Positions 6,343-13,299 of a DNA stretch of 14,751 nt are shown in pieces. Origin of the DNA: Firmicutes bacterium AF25-13AC. GTDB taxonomy: Bacteria > Bacillota > Clostridia > Lachnospirales > Lachnospiraceae. Where the stretch lies: the NCBI GenBank assembly GCA_003478935.1, contig QUFP01000061.1:1-14751 (forward strand), given 5' to 3'. A program made the position numbers and the translations under genes. The notes under the pieces are model-generated. The model saw nothing but the letters and a program-made list of their open reading frames with translations. It made no database searches and was not told where the DNA came from. Within the stretch, counting starts at the first letter, position 1. Every line of letters begins with the position of its first letter.

Positions 6343-6351
6343 TGATATTAT
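6343..6351 (+). promoter_or_regulatory. Extended -10 promoter of the small membrane protein
   Basis: TGA-TATTAT (6343-6351) is an extended -10 element 35 bases before the start codon. No good -35 is present. Confidence 0.45.
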
Positions 6352-6386
6352 GGGAGTAAGAAATTGGAATTTGTGGAGGTATCATT

Positions 6387-6554
6387 ATGAAAAATATTAT
6401 GTTTGGAAATAGTTTAATGCTTTTGGCAATTTTTTTATTTATGTGGTGTGGTTTTATGAAATCAATGTATGTTCTTATGTGGATTGCAATTGCATTGATT
6501 CTAATAGGATTTATTATAGCGGTTGTTGGCTATATTAGCAAGGACAAGAAATAA
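6387..6554 (+). CDS. Small hydrophobic membrane protein, 55 residues
   Basis: An ORF from ATG 6387 to TAA 6554 with GGAGG at 6375-6379. The product is almost wholly hydrophobic: helix 1 at about residues 5-22, helix 2 at about 29-50, and a basic tail (SKDKK) expected in the cytoplasm. It has its own extended -10 promoter and follows a strong terminator, so it is an independent unit. I do not recognise a family; small two-helix proteins of this kind are common as accessory or toxin-like peptides, but nothing here shows a function. It sits between decayed insertion-sequence ends and the MFS fragment. Confidence 0.6.
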   Translation: MKNIMFGNSLMLLAIFLFMWCGFMKSMYVLMWIAIALILIGFIIAVVGYISKDKK

Positions 6555-6602
6555 GTAAAAAGTCTTGAGTTGTGCTAAGCGTAGACAGCAAGGTGATTTG
6601 TA

Positions 6603-7046
6603 ATGAAAAGAAGCAGGACTAAGAGTAAGAGTACCAGGCACTCTTACGACATCGAATCAGGAACACGCGAGGCCTTGGCATATGATAGTTTAAAGTCAGT
6701 GAATAGCGAGAATGATTACAATAAATTTGCATCAACTGAGATGATGTTGTATCGAATCACCAGTTCATTGGCTACGCTATGCGCAGGCTTGACCTTGTGG
6801 TTGGGATATAAAAGAGCCTATGAAATTGATATTTTCTTTGGACTAATTGCGATGGGCTTTGCATTCGGCTTGAAAGAGATTTCAGTTGATGATAATGAGC
6901 ATTCACAATATTCCATAAGCCAGAAATTAAAAGAAGTCATTACAGAAAGCATAAACTTTTTGGTTACAAACAAAAAAGCCAGAGCAATTATGTTTTTAAA
7001 TGCACTGATAGGCGCCGTATCAACACTTGTGGGAAGCATTATGTGA
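6603..7046 (+). pseudogene. Fragment of an MFS drug-efflux-type transporter
   Basis: An open frame of 147 codons with a plausible ribosome binding site (AAGGTG). From about residue 16 it matches the middle of a 12-helix MFS transporter: 'SGTREALAYDSL' (a motif seen around helix 4-5 of such carriers), then 'RITSSLATLCAGL', a hydrophobic pair of helices, a charged central loop, and the start of helix 7 ('AIMFLNALIGAVSTL'). Both ends are missing, since a full carrier is about 400 residues. The first 15 residues come from a short palindromic repeat (6625-6647) related to that at 6035-6097, so an insertion or recombination event cut the 5' end. The stop at 7044 truncates it inside helix 7. It is unlikely to transport anything. 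Confidence 0.75.
6625..6647. repeat. Short palindrome related to 6035-6097
   Basis: GTAAGAGT (6625-6632) and ACTCTTAC (6640-6647) flank ACCAGGC. The same words (CCAGG, ACTCTTAC) make up the larger palindrome at 6043-6097 and the repeat at 9211-9228. It lies exactly where the MFS homology begins. Confidence 0.6.
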
Positions 7047-7372
7047 TACATAGGCATTTGCATCTTACCGCCGATTTTTGTATTTCACAGGATAAACGCT
7101 AGACAGATATGCGAAAAAACGATAGAATGAAGAGACTAGAAGAAAATTGTGCTCTGTTAATGGCAACACCAAGCAAGCTTCCTGCGACAATGATGTGATA
7201 ATCAGGAGCGTCTTCACAAAAGTATTTGAGAGAAGTCAAGGTACGTGTTTATTTATAACTAAAGATGAGGTTGCAAATTCCTTTTTTAATGTATATCTTA
7301 AAAATAGCAGAAAAGAAGGAAAAAATTTATGCCTAAATATGCGAGTACCTTCTTTTTGGGAGGAAAATTGCT
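7047..7372. other. No recognisable gene; possible leader hairpin
   Basis: An 82-codon frame (7147-7395) here has no family resemblance and runs into the next gene in another frame, so I do not call it. AAAAGAAGG (7311-7319) can pair with CCTTCTTTT (7348-7356) just upstream of the GGGAGG ribosome binding site of the deaminase-like gene. With the T-rich right arm this could act as an attenuator, but it is weak. I see no known riboswitch consensus. Confidence 0.35.
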
Positions 7373-8367
7373 ATGACCTTTATAGAAGCACTTAATAGTC
7401 AGGATTTAGAAAAAATAAGAAAGTTCCCCAAAGCGGATTTGCATAACCATTTTGTGCTTGGTGGTAGTAGAGAGTATATATTCAATAAGACTGGATATAA
7501 AATCAAATCCATAACAACTCCGTTGAAATCTATGGGTGAAATGGATTCATGGAGCAGTAAATATATTGGAAATCATTTTAATAGCCCGGAAGGAAGAAAA
7601 TTATTAATTGAGGCAACATTTGCACAAGCAAAATTCGACGGAGTAACAGTGTTGGAAATAGGAGAAGATGTATGGGGCCTTGGCGAGTTTTTTGATAATG
7701 ACATTGAAAAAATGATTTTTTGTTTTCAGGAGCAAATGCTAGGATAGCTCCTGAGATCGAATTACGTTTACAAATTGGATTATCAAGACATTGTTCGGTT
7801 GACTATTTGATGAATTGTTTATCTCATTTTTGGGGACATAAGGAATTTTATTCGATTGATCTTTATGGAGATGAATTGGCACAGTCGATAGCGAATTTCA
7901 TCCCAATTTATGATAAAGCTGCTGAAAACGGACTTGTGTTAAAAGCTCATGTGGGCGAATGGGGTACTGCGAAGGATATAATTACTGCAGTTGAACTTCT
8001 TCACCTTAATGAAGTGCAACATGGAATAGCGGCTGTACAAGATGAAAATGTCATAGAGTATCTGATTGAAAATAATATTCGATTGAATATTACACCTTCA
8101 AGTAATGTACTTTTGGGTCGCGTATCTGATATGGCACATCATCCGATAGCACAACTTTATCATAGGGGTGTAGATGTTACCATAGGCTCTGATGATGTAC
8201 TAATTTTTAATTCGGATATTTCAAAAGAGTATCTGAGGTTATATCAGTCTGGATGCTTAACAAAAGAAGAACTTGATGACATTCGGATAAATGGATTAAG
8301 AGATCGAAAGAATAAAGCATCGCATCGGTCTACAAACAACGGAGCAAGAATATACAAAGAATTGTAA
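7373..8367 (+). pseudogene. Adenosine-deaminase-like metallohydrolase broken by a frameshift
   Basis: The first part (7373-7747, ATG with GGGAGG 9 bases upstream) carries the metal-binding HxH motif at residues 24-26 (KADLHNH). The second part is in the -1 frame from about 7720 and carries the other hallmarks in order: a 'HVGEWG' segment (HAGE-like catalytic Glu), 'VQHGIAA' (zinc His), and 'IGSDDVLIF' (DDP-like Asp pair). Together they make a normal-length (~330) deaminase-like protein of the adenosine/AMP deaminase superfamily. The frames join in the run ATTTTTTG (7714-7722); one extra T would restore a continuous reading frame. No X-XXY-YYZ slippery heptamer is in frame, so a mutation or a sequencing error is more likely than programmed frameshifting. 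The substrate could be adenosine or a modified purine. Confidence 0.8.
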
Positions 8368-8710
8368 AAATAACTTCCAAGATGGATGAAGAAATTTAAT
8401 GAGTTTACATTCGATAAAAGTATATCATCACTGTGGAGAATGTGGGAAGAAGCAAGATTTTTTTTAATTCAGGAAAGTTCAGAGTAAATGCTAATGGCAA
8501 TCGGATTGATATATTGATGTAAAAAATGTAAGCATTCTTGGAATCTATCAATAGATCTTTTTGCATCTTACAAGCTGATTTTTGCATATTATTCAAGAAT
8601 ACTGGACAGCATTACAAAAATTGTTCTTTACTGAAGACTCGTATTGCTTGCCTCTTTTCTCTGAAAATGAAAAGAACCAGTGAGAGAATCGTTAAATTTC
8701 ACTCACTGGC
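8368..8710. other. Intergenic region without recognisable genes
   Basis: AT-rich, with only short frames on both strands and no family resemblance. The only structure I see is at its right end: CCAGTGAG/CTCACTGG, used as the probable terminator of the minus-strand ORF at 8711-8866. Confidence 0.4.
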
Positions 8711-8713
8711 TCA
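8679..8713 (-). terminator. Probable terminator of the small minus-strand gene
   Basis: On the minus strand, GCCAGTGAG overlaps the stop codon and pairs with CTCACTGG, followed by TTCTTTTC. The stem is 8 bp. Confidence 0.5.
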
Positions 8714-8866
8714 ATTTGTTTCAAATTCTTTGGACAACTCTGTCAGTTCTTTCACCGTTTCTTGGGTGTGATGCAACAGGGTGTCACGCATTTCTGGCGG
8801 ACAGCTGGAATAAAGCATTTTCCCCTTTTCTATAGTGGCGATTTGCTTTACAGAAACATGGCTCAT
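8711..8866 (-). CDS. Small uncharacterised protein, 51 residues
   Basis: A frame from ATG (8864-8866) to TGA (8711-8713) encodes a hydrophilic, mostly helical peptide with 'VKQIATIEKGKMLY' and 'SCPPEMRDTL' segments, ending in an acidic helix. A promoter on the same strand (TTGTAT, 17 bases, TATTAT) ends 18 bases before this ATG, and a terminator-like hairpin overlaps the stop, which supports a real unit. Against it: no clear ribosome binding site precedes the ATG. A downstream ATG with AAGGGG before it (at 'MLYSS') would give a shorter product. The open frame extends further upstream to 8971 but lies before the promoter. I do not recognise the family. Confidence 0.45.
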   Translation of the reverse strand: MSHVSVKQIATIEKGKMLYSSCPPEMRDTLLHHTQETVKELTELSKEFETN

Positions 8867-9017
8867 TGATCGAGTAAAAAATTTATAATATACTCTGTAA
8901 AAACAAGATACAAAAAAACTCTTGTTGTTGGATGGACGTTTCTTAAACATAAGGGAAATAATGCACTTCATCAGAAATTCAAAAAACTATGTTATTTTAT
9001 AAATTGGAGGTGGAACA

Positions 9018-9146
9018 ATGCAGAAGATTTTAATTGTCGAAGATGATATTGACATTCAGGATATATTGAAAAAACATATGATTGATGCAGGCTATGAAGT
9101 TGCTGTCGCTTCTAGAAGCCATGGTGACAGGAACGTTGGCTTTTAA
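9018..9146 (+). pseudogene. Response-regulator fragment (OmpR/VanR type), N-terminus only
   Basis: The ATG at 9018 has GGAGGTGG at 9005-9012. The first ~31 residues ('MQKILIVEDDIDIQDIL' onward) are the beta1-alpha1-beta2 start of a receiver domain with the acidic pair EDD, very like the intact regulator at 10153. At 9115 the gene runs into the junction repeat shared with 1694 and stops after 42 codons. The phospho-acceptor Asp, the conserved Lys and the DNA-binding domain are all lost, so it is non-functional. It is probably the regulator of a lost peptide-resistance cassette. Confidence 0.8.
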
Positions 9147-9160
9147 AGTGTCCCTGCTGG
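9115..9160 (+). repeat. Junction repeat, copy 2 (other copy 1694-1739)
   Basis: Matches 1694-1739 at 42 of 46 positions. It truncates the response-regulator gene and is followed by TTTAATATGTGTCCCC, so GTGTCCC occurs twice within 30 bases. That would fit the repeated terminal motifs of some insertion sequences; the family is not determined. Confidence 0.75.
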
Positions 9161-9202
9161 TTTAATATGTGTCCCCAAAAATCATAATATTTAATTATGT
9201 AA

Positions 9203-9230
9203 GACGCAGTGCCAGGTACTCTTACAATTT
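9203..9230. repeat. 28-base repeat identical to 6035-6062
   Basis: This is the left half of the palindromic element at 6035-6097, without its right arm. It abuts the 5'-truncated XRE gene, so it marks a breakpoint. Confidence 0.8.
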
Positions 9231-9477
9231 GAGCAACATTGAAAACGGCCATTCCAAGTTGAGCTTGCCGATGGCGGTTGCGCTGGCAAACGTCCTGTCT
9301 GTTTCGGTGGATGAATTTCTGTGCGACAGCGTGATCCACTCCAAGGAAGTTTTCTCCCATGAGGTTCAAATGCTTTTGGAGGATTGCGACGACTACGAGA
9401 TACGCATACTTACCGATCTATTCAAAGCAGCCAAAGACACGATCCGCAGGGATATGAAGCTGAAACAACAGGAATAG
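9229..9477 (+). pseudogene. 5'-truncated XRE-family regulator of a conjugative transposon
   Basis: The translation from 9229 begins inside the recognition helix of an XRE-type helix-turn-helix ('LSNIENGHSKLSLP'), continues 'ALANVLSVSVDEFL' (the end of the HTH_3 domain), and ends with a helical C-terminal tail and TAG at 9475-9477. About 30 N-terminal residues, including the first HTH helices, are missing. They are replaced by the 28-base repeat. The domestic pattern (small XRE protein upstream of an antisense HTH_16 gene) is usual for Tn916/Tn1549-like elements, where the XRE protein controls transfer genes. Base composition is clearly richer in GC than the cargo around it. The remnant cannot bind DNA normally. 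Confidence 0.8.
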
Positions 9478-9520
9478 CGCAGACGGTCATAGTTGACCGT
9501 GCTGCGCTACTCTTTTCTTA
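9476..9520 (+). terminator. Intrinsic terminator of the XRE gene
   Basis: AGCGCAG-A-CGGTCA and TGACCG-TG-CTGCGCT form a 13-bp stem with one small internal loop and a TAGT loop, followed by a T-rich tail. It overlaps the stop codon. Confidence 0.85.
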
Positions 9521-9526
9521 CAATGC

Positions 9527-9575
9527 AAAGCGCGGGCGCGGGGGCTGTATGCCTCTGCGTCCGGCGCTTTGTTTC
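9527..9575 (-). terminator. Hairpin after the HTH_16-type gene
   Basis: The arms CAAAGCGC and GCGCTTTG, with more GC pairing inside, form a large hairpin directly after the minus-strand stop at 9576. The T-tail is poor, so termination is only probable. Confidence 0.45.
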
Positions 9576-9770
9576 TTATGCCTGCCCCATCGGGAAGTTT
9601 GGCAGTTCTTCCAGCAGCTTCATAATCAAGTGCTGCTTCATATCCTCATTAACGGCCAGCTCGTCGATCATGGGGGTGTAGTGTTCGATCACCTTTTCTT
9701 TGGCCCATTTCTCGCCGGCGACGGCGGCCCTGATGGTAGCTGTGTCCAGTAACATTTCCTGTTCGGCCAT
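9576..9770 (-). CDS. HTH_16-type small protein of a conjugative transposon
   Basis: A 64-residue protein with 'IRAAVAGEKWAKEKVIEHYTP' cut to its core features: an A-V-x-G-[ED]-x2-A segment, a V-I-x-H-Y turn, an acidic middle, and an amphipathic C-terminal helix (LIMKLLEELPNF). This is the pattern of the helix-turn-helix domain proteins (PF12645 type) found next to sigma-like genes in Tn916/Tn1549-like elements. The ATG (9768-9770) has AGGAG with 8-base spacing; the longer open frame upstream to 9893 is not needed. In related elements it is linked to regulation of excision or transfer. Here it is the only intact backbone gene, on the opposite strand to the XRE remnant. Confidence 0.75.
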   Translation of the reverse strand: MAEQEMLLDTATIRAAVAGEKWAKEKVIEHYTPMIDELAVNEDMKQHLIMKLLEELPNFPMGQA

Positions 9771-10059
9771 CGTGTCAACTCCTGTCGTTTTTTGTCTTAT
9801 TCCAGCATACCACAGAACCGGCGGGAAAACCAGCGCCGGAAAGATTTTCCTACGCATTTCAAAGCCCGTTCCGGCGGGTATTTGATAAATCATTCTGCCA
9901 CCCCATTGACCACCGCCGAAAAGCCTTGATTTCCGTGGGCTTTTTGCCCCCTAAATGCGTAGACAGGAGGGGCTTTTGCTGGCTTTTGGTTTCATATTTC
10001 CAGTGTACCCAGCAATAGAAATGTGTTCTTCTAACATCTAATAATTCATATTTTACGCC
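9771..10059. other. Spacer between transposon backbone and resistance cassette
   Basis: GC-rich to about 9990, then abruptly AT-rich. It holds two hairpins: AAAAGCC/GGGCTTTTT at 9919-9945, terminator-like on the plus strand, and GCCCC/GGGGC just after. The word CCAGTGTACCCA at 10000-10011, where composition changes, also occurs at 6171-6182 in the insertion-sequence remnant. No gene is visible. Confidence 0.45.
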
Positions 10060-10088
10060 TTGTATTCTCTCCTGAAAAGAAATATAAT
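10060..10088 (+). promoter_or_regulatory. Promoter of the response-regulator gene
   Basis: -35 TTGTAT (10060-10065), a 17-base spacer, and a perfect -10 TATAAT (10083-10088). It lies about 65 bases before the start codon and should give steady expression of the regulator. Confidence 0.75.
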
Positions 10089-10152
10089 TAAATCTATTAG
10101 AGATAAAAAGTGTAGTGCAATACTGACATAAGGCAGGTGAACATAGAACAAT

Positions 10153-10836
10153 ATGAAAATTTTGATTGTTGAGGATGATTTAGAGATCAGCAAATTGCTG
10201 GCTGATTTTTTACAGGGAAATGGATATGAGGTGCTTTGTCAGTATGATGGGCTTCATGTGTTAGACTGCATACAAGAACATCAGATTGATCTTATTCTGC
10301 TTGATATAATGCTGCCTTATCGGAGTGGTGATACTATACTTGCGGATATTCGTAAATTCTCAACGGTTCCTGTCATAGTAATTTCAGCAAAGGAAACAAC
10401 ACAGAACAAGATTGATTTGTTGCGGCTTGGTGCGGATGATTACATTACAAAACCTTTCGATATGGAAGAAGTTCTCGCCAGAATTGAAAGCAACTTACGC
10501 CGGATTCAATTTCAAAACAGCACGCCGTCATCTTTGAAGTGCAATGATTTGGTTTTAGATTTAGACGGTAACAGAGCTATGCTACAAGGGGCGGAGTTAC
10601 CTTTAACTGCGAAAGAATTTGCTATACTGGAATTGCTTATGAAATACCCGGACAAGATCTTCTCAAAGGCGAATTTGTTTCAAAGTGTTTGGAATACAGA
10701 GTATATCAGCGAGGACAACACCTTGAATGTCCATATTAGCAACTTGCGAAACAAGATGAAAGCCATTTGCCCGGATAAAGAGTTTATAGATACTGTGTGG
10801 GGCATTGGATACCGTTTGCATAAAGCCGAGGGGTAA
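10153..10836 (+). CDS. OmpR-family response regulator of the peptide-resistance cassette
   Basis: A 227-residue protein of full length. The receiver domain (1-~115) has the acidic pair at 8-9, phospho-acceptor Asp51 in 'LILLDIMLP', and Lys100 in 'ITKPFD'. The winged-helix output domain (~128-225) ends in the usual 'VWGIGYRL'. The ATG at 10153 is preceded by AGGTGA at 12-base spacing, longer than ideal. The gene has its own promoter and terminator, apart from the transporter operon; the kinase is at the far end of that operon (13300). It probably controls the operon at 10933 in response to peptide antibiotics, as NisR/SpaR/CprR-type regulators do. The exact ligand is unknown. Confidence 0.93.
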   Translation: MKILIVEDDLEISKLLADFLQGNGYEVLCQYDGLHVLDCIQEHQIDLILLDIMLPYRSGDTILADIRKFSTVPVIVISAKETTQNKIDLLRLGADDYITKPFDMEEVLARIESNLRRIQFQNSTPSSLKCNDLVLDLDGNRAMLQGAELPLTAKEFAILELLMKYPDKIFSKANLFQSVWNTEYISEDNTLNVHISNLRNKMKAICPDKEFIDTVWGIGYRLHKAEG

Positions 10837-10860
10837 GCTCTTGGCTTTATGCTTTTTTTA
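10819..10860 (+). terminator. Intrinsic terminator of the response-regulator gene
   Basis: CATAAAGCC (10819-10827) and GGCTTTATG (10843-10851), with extra GAG/CTC pairing inside, are followed by seven Ts. It overlaps the end of the coding sequence. Confidence 0.85.
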
Positions 10861-10879
10861 TGGTTTCCAAATAGAAATT

Positions 10880-10918
10880 AAGAAATTCTTTATGATTTCC
10901 CCTTACACTAAAATGTAA
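10880..10918 (+). promoter_or_regulatory. Candidate regulator sites upstream of the transporter operon
   Basis: There are two inverted repeats: AAGAA-A-TTCTT (10880-10890) and TTACA-N6-TGTAA (10903-10918). The latter overlaps a possible -10 (TACACT, 10904-10909). No good -35 is visible, which fits a promoter that needs the phosphorylated regulator. Confidence 0.35.
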
Positions 10919-10932
10919 AGGAGGATGACAAC

Positions 10933-11871
10933 ATGAGTTCTGTTATTTTGGAAGCACATGACTTAACAAAAGAATACCGGCACACAATTGCCTTAGATCA
11001 TATTGATTTGAAAATTGAAAAAGGGAAAATTTATGGCTTCATAGGCCAAAATGGAGCAGGAAAGACCACCTTTTTGAGATTGGTTACAGGATTAGCGTTT
11101 CCGACAAGCGGCACCTTATCGTTGTGGGGGAAAACCGTCGAAAAGGAATTGCAGGAACAGAGAAAGCGGATCGGTTGCATGATCGAAACACCTGCGCTTT
11201 TTCCGACAATGACCGCTTATCAAAATATGGAGATACAGCGTATCCAACGTGGTATCCCTGACAAAGCAGTTATCCAAAAAACTTTAGACATGGTAGGTCT
11301 GAAAGATACCGGGAAAAAAGCTGTCCGTAATTTTTCGCTGGGGATGCGACAGCGATTGGGTATTGCAATCGCACTATTAAATACACCAGAATTTCTTATT
11401 TTGGATGAACCGATCAATGGGCTTGATCCTGCTGGAATTGTGGAAATTCGTAATTTGCTAAAGTCCTTGAATAAGGAATACGGAATGACAATATTGGTAT
11501 CCAGCCATATCTTAGAGGAACTGTATCAGACAGCATCAGAGTTTATTTTAATAGACAAAGGCAAAATTATCGAAGAAATATCAGATCGAGAACTAAATGA
11601 TCGTTGCAAACGGCATATCGCAATAAAGGCAACTGATCCACAAAAAGCTCTGATCGTTTTGGAAGAAACGCTACACACAGATAGTTTTAAGCTGATGCCA
11701 GATGGCATGATTCGCCTATATGATTATCTCGATGATATGGAAAAAGTGGCTGCTGCTTTGTCAGATGCACATATTCTCGTTACAGGTCTTTCTGTGGCCG
11801 GTGATACATTAGAAGATTACTTTTTAAGCAAAATAGGAGGGACAGCAAATGTCAAATCTCCTAAAAGCTGA
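10933..11871 (+). CDS. ABC transporter ATPase, BcrA/lantibiotic-immunity (CprA-like) type
   Basis: A 312-residue protein of full length. Walker A is GFIGQNGAGKTT at about residues 35-46, the signature is 'NFSLGMRQRLG', and Walker B is 'LILDEPINGLD'. An H-loop His is in 'VSSHILEEL'. The C-terminal ~90 residues are the extra domain typical of BcrA/NisF/SpaF ATPases. The ATG at 10933 has AAGGAGG at 8-base spacing. The gene overlaps the first permease by 23 bases and starts a four-gene operon ending in a kinase. It powers export or membrane removal of bacitracin- or lantibiotic-like peptides. Order and content resemble the cprABCK operon of Clostridioides difficile as I remember it; identity to any named gene was not tested. 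Confidence 0.93.
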   Translation: MSSVILEAHDLTKEYRHTIALDHIDLKIEKGKIYGFIGQNGAGKTTFLRLVTGLAFPTSGTLSLWGKTVEKELQEQRKRIGCMIETPALFPTMTAYQNMEIQRIQRGIPDKAVIQKTLDMVGLKDTGKKAVRNFSLGMRQRLGIAIALLNTPEFLILDEPINGLDPAGIVEIRNLLKSLNKEYGMTILVSSHILEELYQTASEFILIDKGKIIEEISDRELNDRCKRHIAIKATDPQKALIVLEETLHTDSFKLMPDGMIRLYDYLDDMEKVAAALSDAHILVTGLSVAGDTLEDYFLSKIGGTANVKSPKS

Positions 11872-12535
11872 ATTTTATAAGCTGTTCCATAGCTGGTATT
11901 TTTGGGGGATAGGATTGTTTAATCTCCTTTTAAGTAGTGTGTTGTTACTGGATAGCGTTGGGGAAACATCCAACCTTTTCTTTGCTTCGATATACAATAT
12001 GCCAATCCTATATTTCCTCACAATCATCTTTTCTGCCATGTTTGTTGGAAATGATTTTGGCAGAAGAACATTACAATCATATATCAATGCCGGACATCGA
12101 CGCGGAAAGATACTATTTGCGAAGCTGGTAGTTCATCAAATCGCCTGCATGGTTATCCTGTCTTTTCCACTGTTGTTACATAGCATAATTGGTACGTTTG
12201 TCACTAAAGGAGCATTGGCAAGCATCGGCATAGTTGTAATGGTGATTGCTTCGCAATTTGCAATGTGCCTATTACCTTTTTTCTTTGCCTTCATTTTCCG
12301 TGATATAGGAAAGAGTATGGCTGTGCCGATGGTACTCTTTTTCTTAATGGTCTTTTTGATGAATGGAGATCAAGCGCAGCTTATCTCACAAATATTGCCT
12401 ATGGGCCAGCTTCGGCTTATGGCATTGCAACAATCCAACATATCCGGCGGGCAATTCATGTTTTCAGATTTTTTATGGGTACTGGCATTATGCTTAGGTA
12501 CTTATCTGTGGTTCCGACGCTCGGATTTGAAATAA
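11849..12535 (+). CDS. ABC-2-type permease, first subunit (lantibiotic immunity type)
   Basis: A 228-residue integral membrane protein with about six helices (roughly residues 16-34, 50-70, 97-118, 125-150, 158-175 and 205-224). It starts with 'LLKAEFYKLFHSWYFW', typical of NisE/SpaE/CprB-like permeases. The motif 'NDFGRRTLQSYINAGHRRGK', between helices 2 and 3, is the coupling region, and its counterpart appears in the next permease. The ATG at 11849 lies inside the ATPase gene with GGAGGG before it, so translation is coupled. It forms the channel together with the second permease. Confidence 0.9.
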   Translation: MSNLLKAEFYKLFHSWYFWGIGLFNLLLSSVLLLDSVGETSNLFFASIYNMPILYFLTIIFSAMFVGNDFGRRTLQSYINAGHRRGKILFAKLVVHQIACMVILSFPLLLHSIIGTFVTKGALASIGIVVMVIASQFAMCLLPFFFAFIFRDIGKSMAVPMVLFFLMVFLMNGDQAQLISQILPMGQLRLMALQQSNISGGQFMFSDFLWVLALCLGTYLWFRRSDLK

Positions 12536-12550
12536 CAAGGAGGTGTGGGA

Positions 12551-13288
12551 ATGAACAACTTACTGAAAATGGAAAAATATCAATTATCACATAATATCTT
12601 TTATTGGTGCGGTTTAATAGGGATATTTTTGATTGGTTTTTTTACCGCAGATACTTATGTCCCGGAAGCTATGGGGCCTATGGGTGGGGCTGCTACATCC
12701 CTCGCAGATATTTTTAATGGAATGGTTTACGATTCAACCTTTCTCCTGATTATTATATCCAGTATTTTAGCTCTGATTTTAGGACAGGAATTTTCCAGTC
12801 GGACGATTGATCTTGAGGTCAATGCAGGACATTCGAGAAAAACCATTTTCTTTGCTAAAGTAATCTCATACTTAATTGCATTTAATATCATGGCTCTTGT
12901 TTATCCTGTGGCTGGTTGTATAAGAGAAAGTGTCCGCTTTGGTATTACCGAAGCAGGCAACCTTTGTTATAAGGTCAGTAAGGCGATTTTATATTCTCTG
13001 CTTTTGAACAGTGCGACTTTTCTTATTGCAATCTGGATTGTTTTTTGGTTAAGAAGCTCTGCAAGAGCAATAGCTGTTACCGCTTTAGTCACTTTTGTTC
13101 TTAGCCTTTATCTTGGGTATGGAATGATGTTCGATCTTCCTGTTGCATTTTTGGCAACCTATCAGATACGGGAAGCGGTTTTTTCTGTGACCTATTTTTT
13201 GCCATGGGCCATTTTAGTTGGCGTTGTTTGGATAGTTGCTTTGATAACCTTTTCATGGATTAGCTTTCGCAAATGTGAACTCAAATAA
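12551..13288 (+). CDS. ABC-2-type permease, second subunit (lantibiotic immunity type)
   Basis: About 245 residues with six predicted helices. It has the same layout as the preceding permease, including 'LLKMEKYQLSH' at the N-terminus and the coupling motif 'QEFSSRTIDLEVNAGHSRK', so the two are probably old paralogues. The ATG at 12551 has AAGGAGG at 12537-12543 with 7-base spacing; the GTG at 12545 is too close to that site. It follows the first permease after 15 bases and should form a heterodimeric membrane part, like NisE-NisG or CprB-CprC. Confidence 0.9.
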   Translation: MNNLLKMEKYQLSHNIFYWCGLIGIFLIGFFTADTYVPEAMGPMGGAATSLADIFNGMVYDSTFLLIIISSILALILGQEFSSRTIDLEVNAGHSRKTIFFAKVISYLIAFNIMALVYPVAGCIRESVRFGITEAGNLCYKVSKAILYSLLLNSATFLIAIWIVFWLRSSARAIAVTALVTFVLSLYLGYGMMFDLPVAFLATYQIREAVFSVTYFLPWAILVGVVWIVALITFSWISFRKCELK

Positions 13289-13299
13289 CAAGGAGGGAG

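Noticed and set aside
7147..7395. 82-codon frame before the deaminase-like gene
   Set aside because: No family resemblance or ribosome site, and it overlaps the supported start at 7373 in another frame.
7714..7722. Programmed -1 frameshifting in the deaminase-like gene
   Set aside because: The T-run is not in an X-XXY-YYZ register for the first frame and no clear downstream stimulator was seen; cellular members of this family are not known to use it.
9384..9885. Plus-strand frames across the XRE tail and HTH_16 gene
   Set aside because: They run through a terminator hairpin and oppose a better-supported minus-strand gene in GC-rich sequence.
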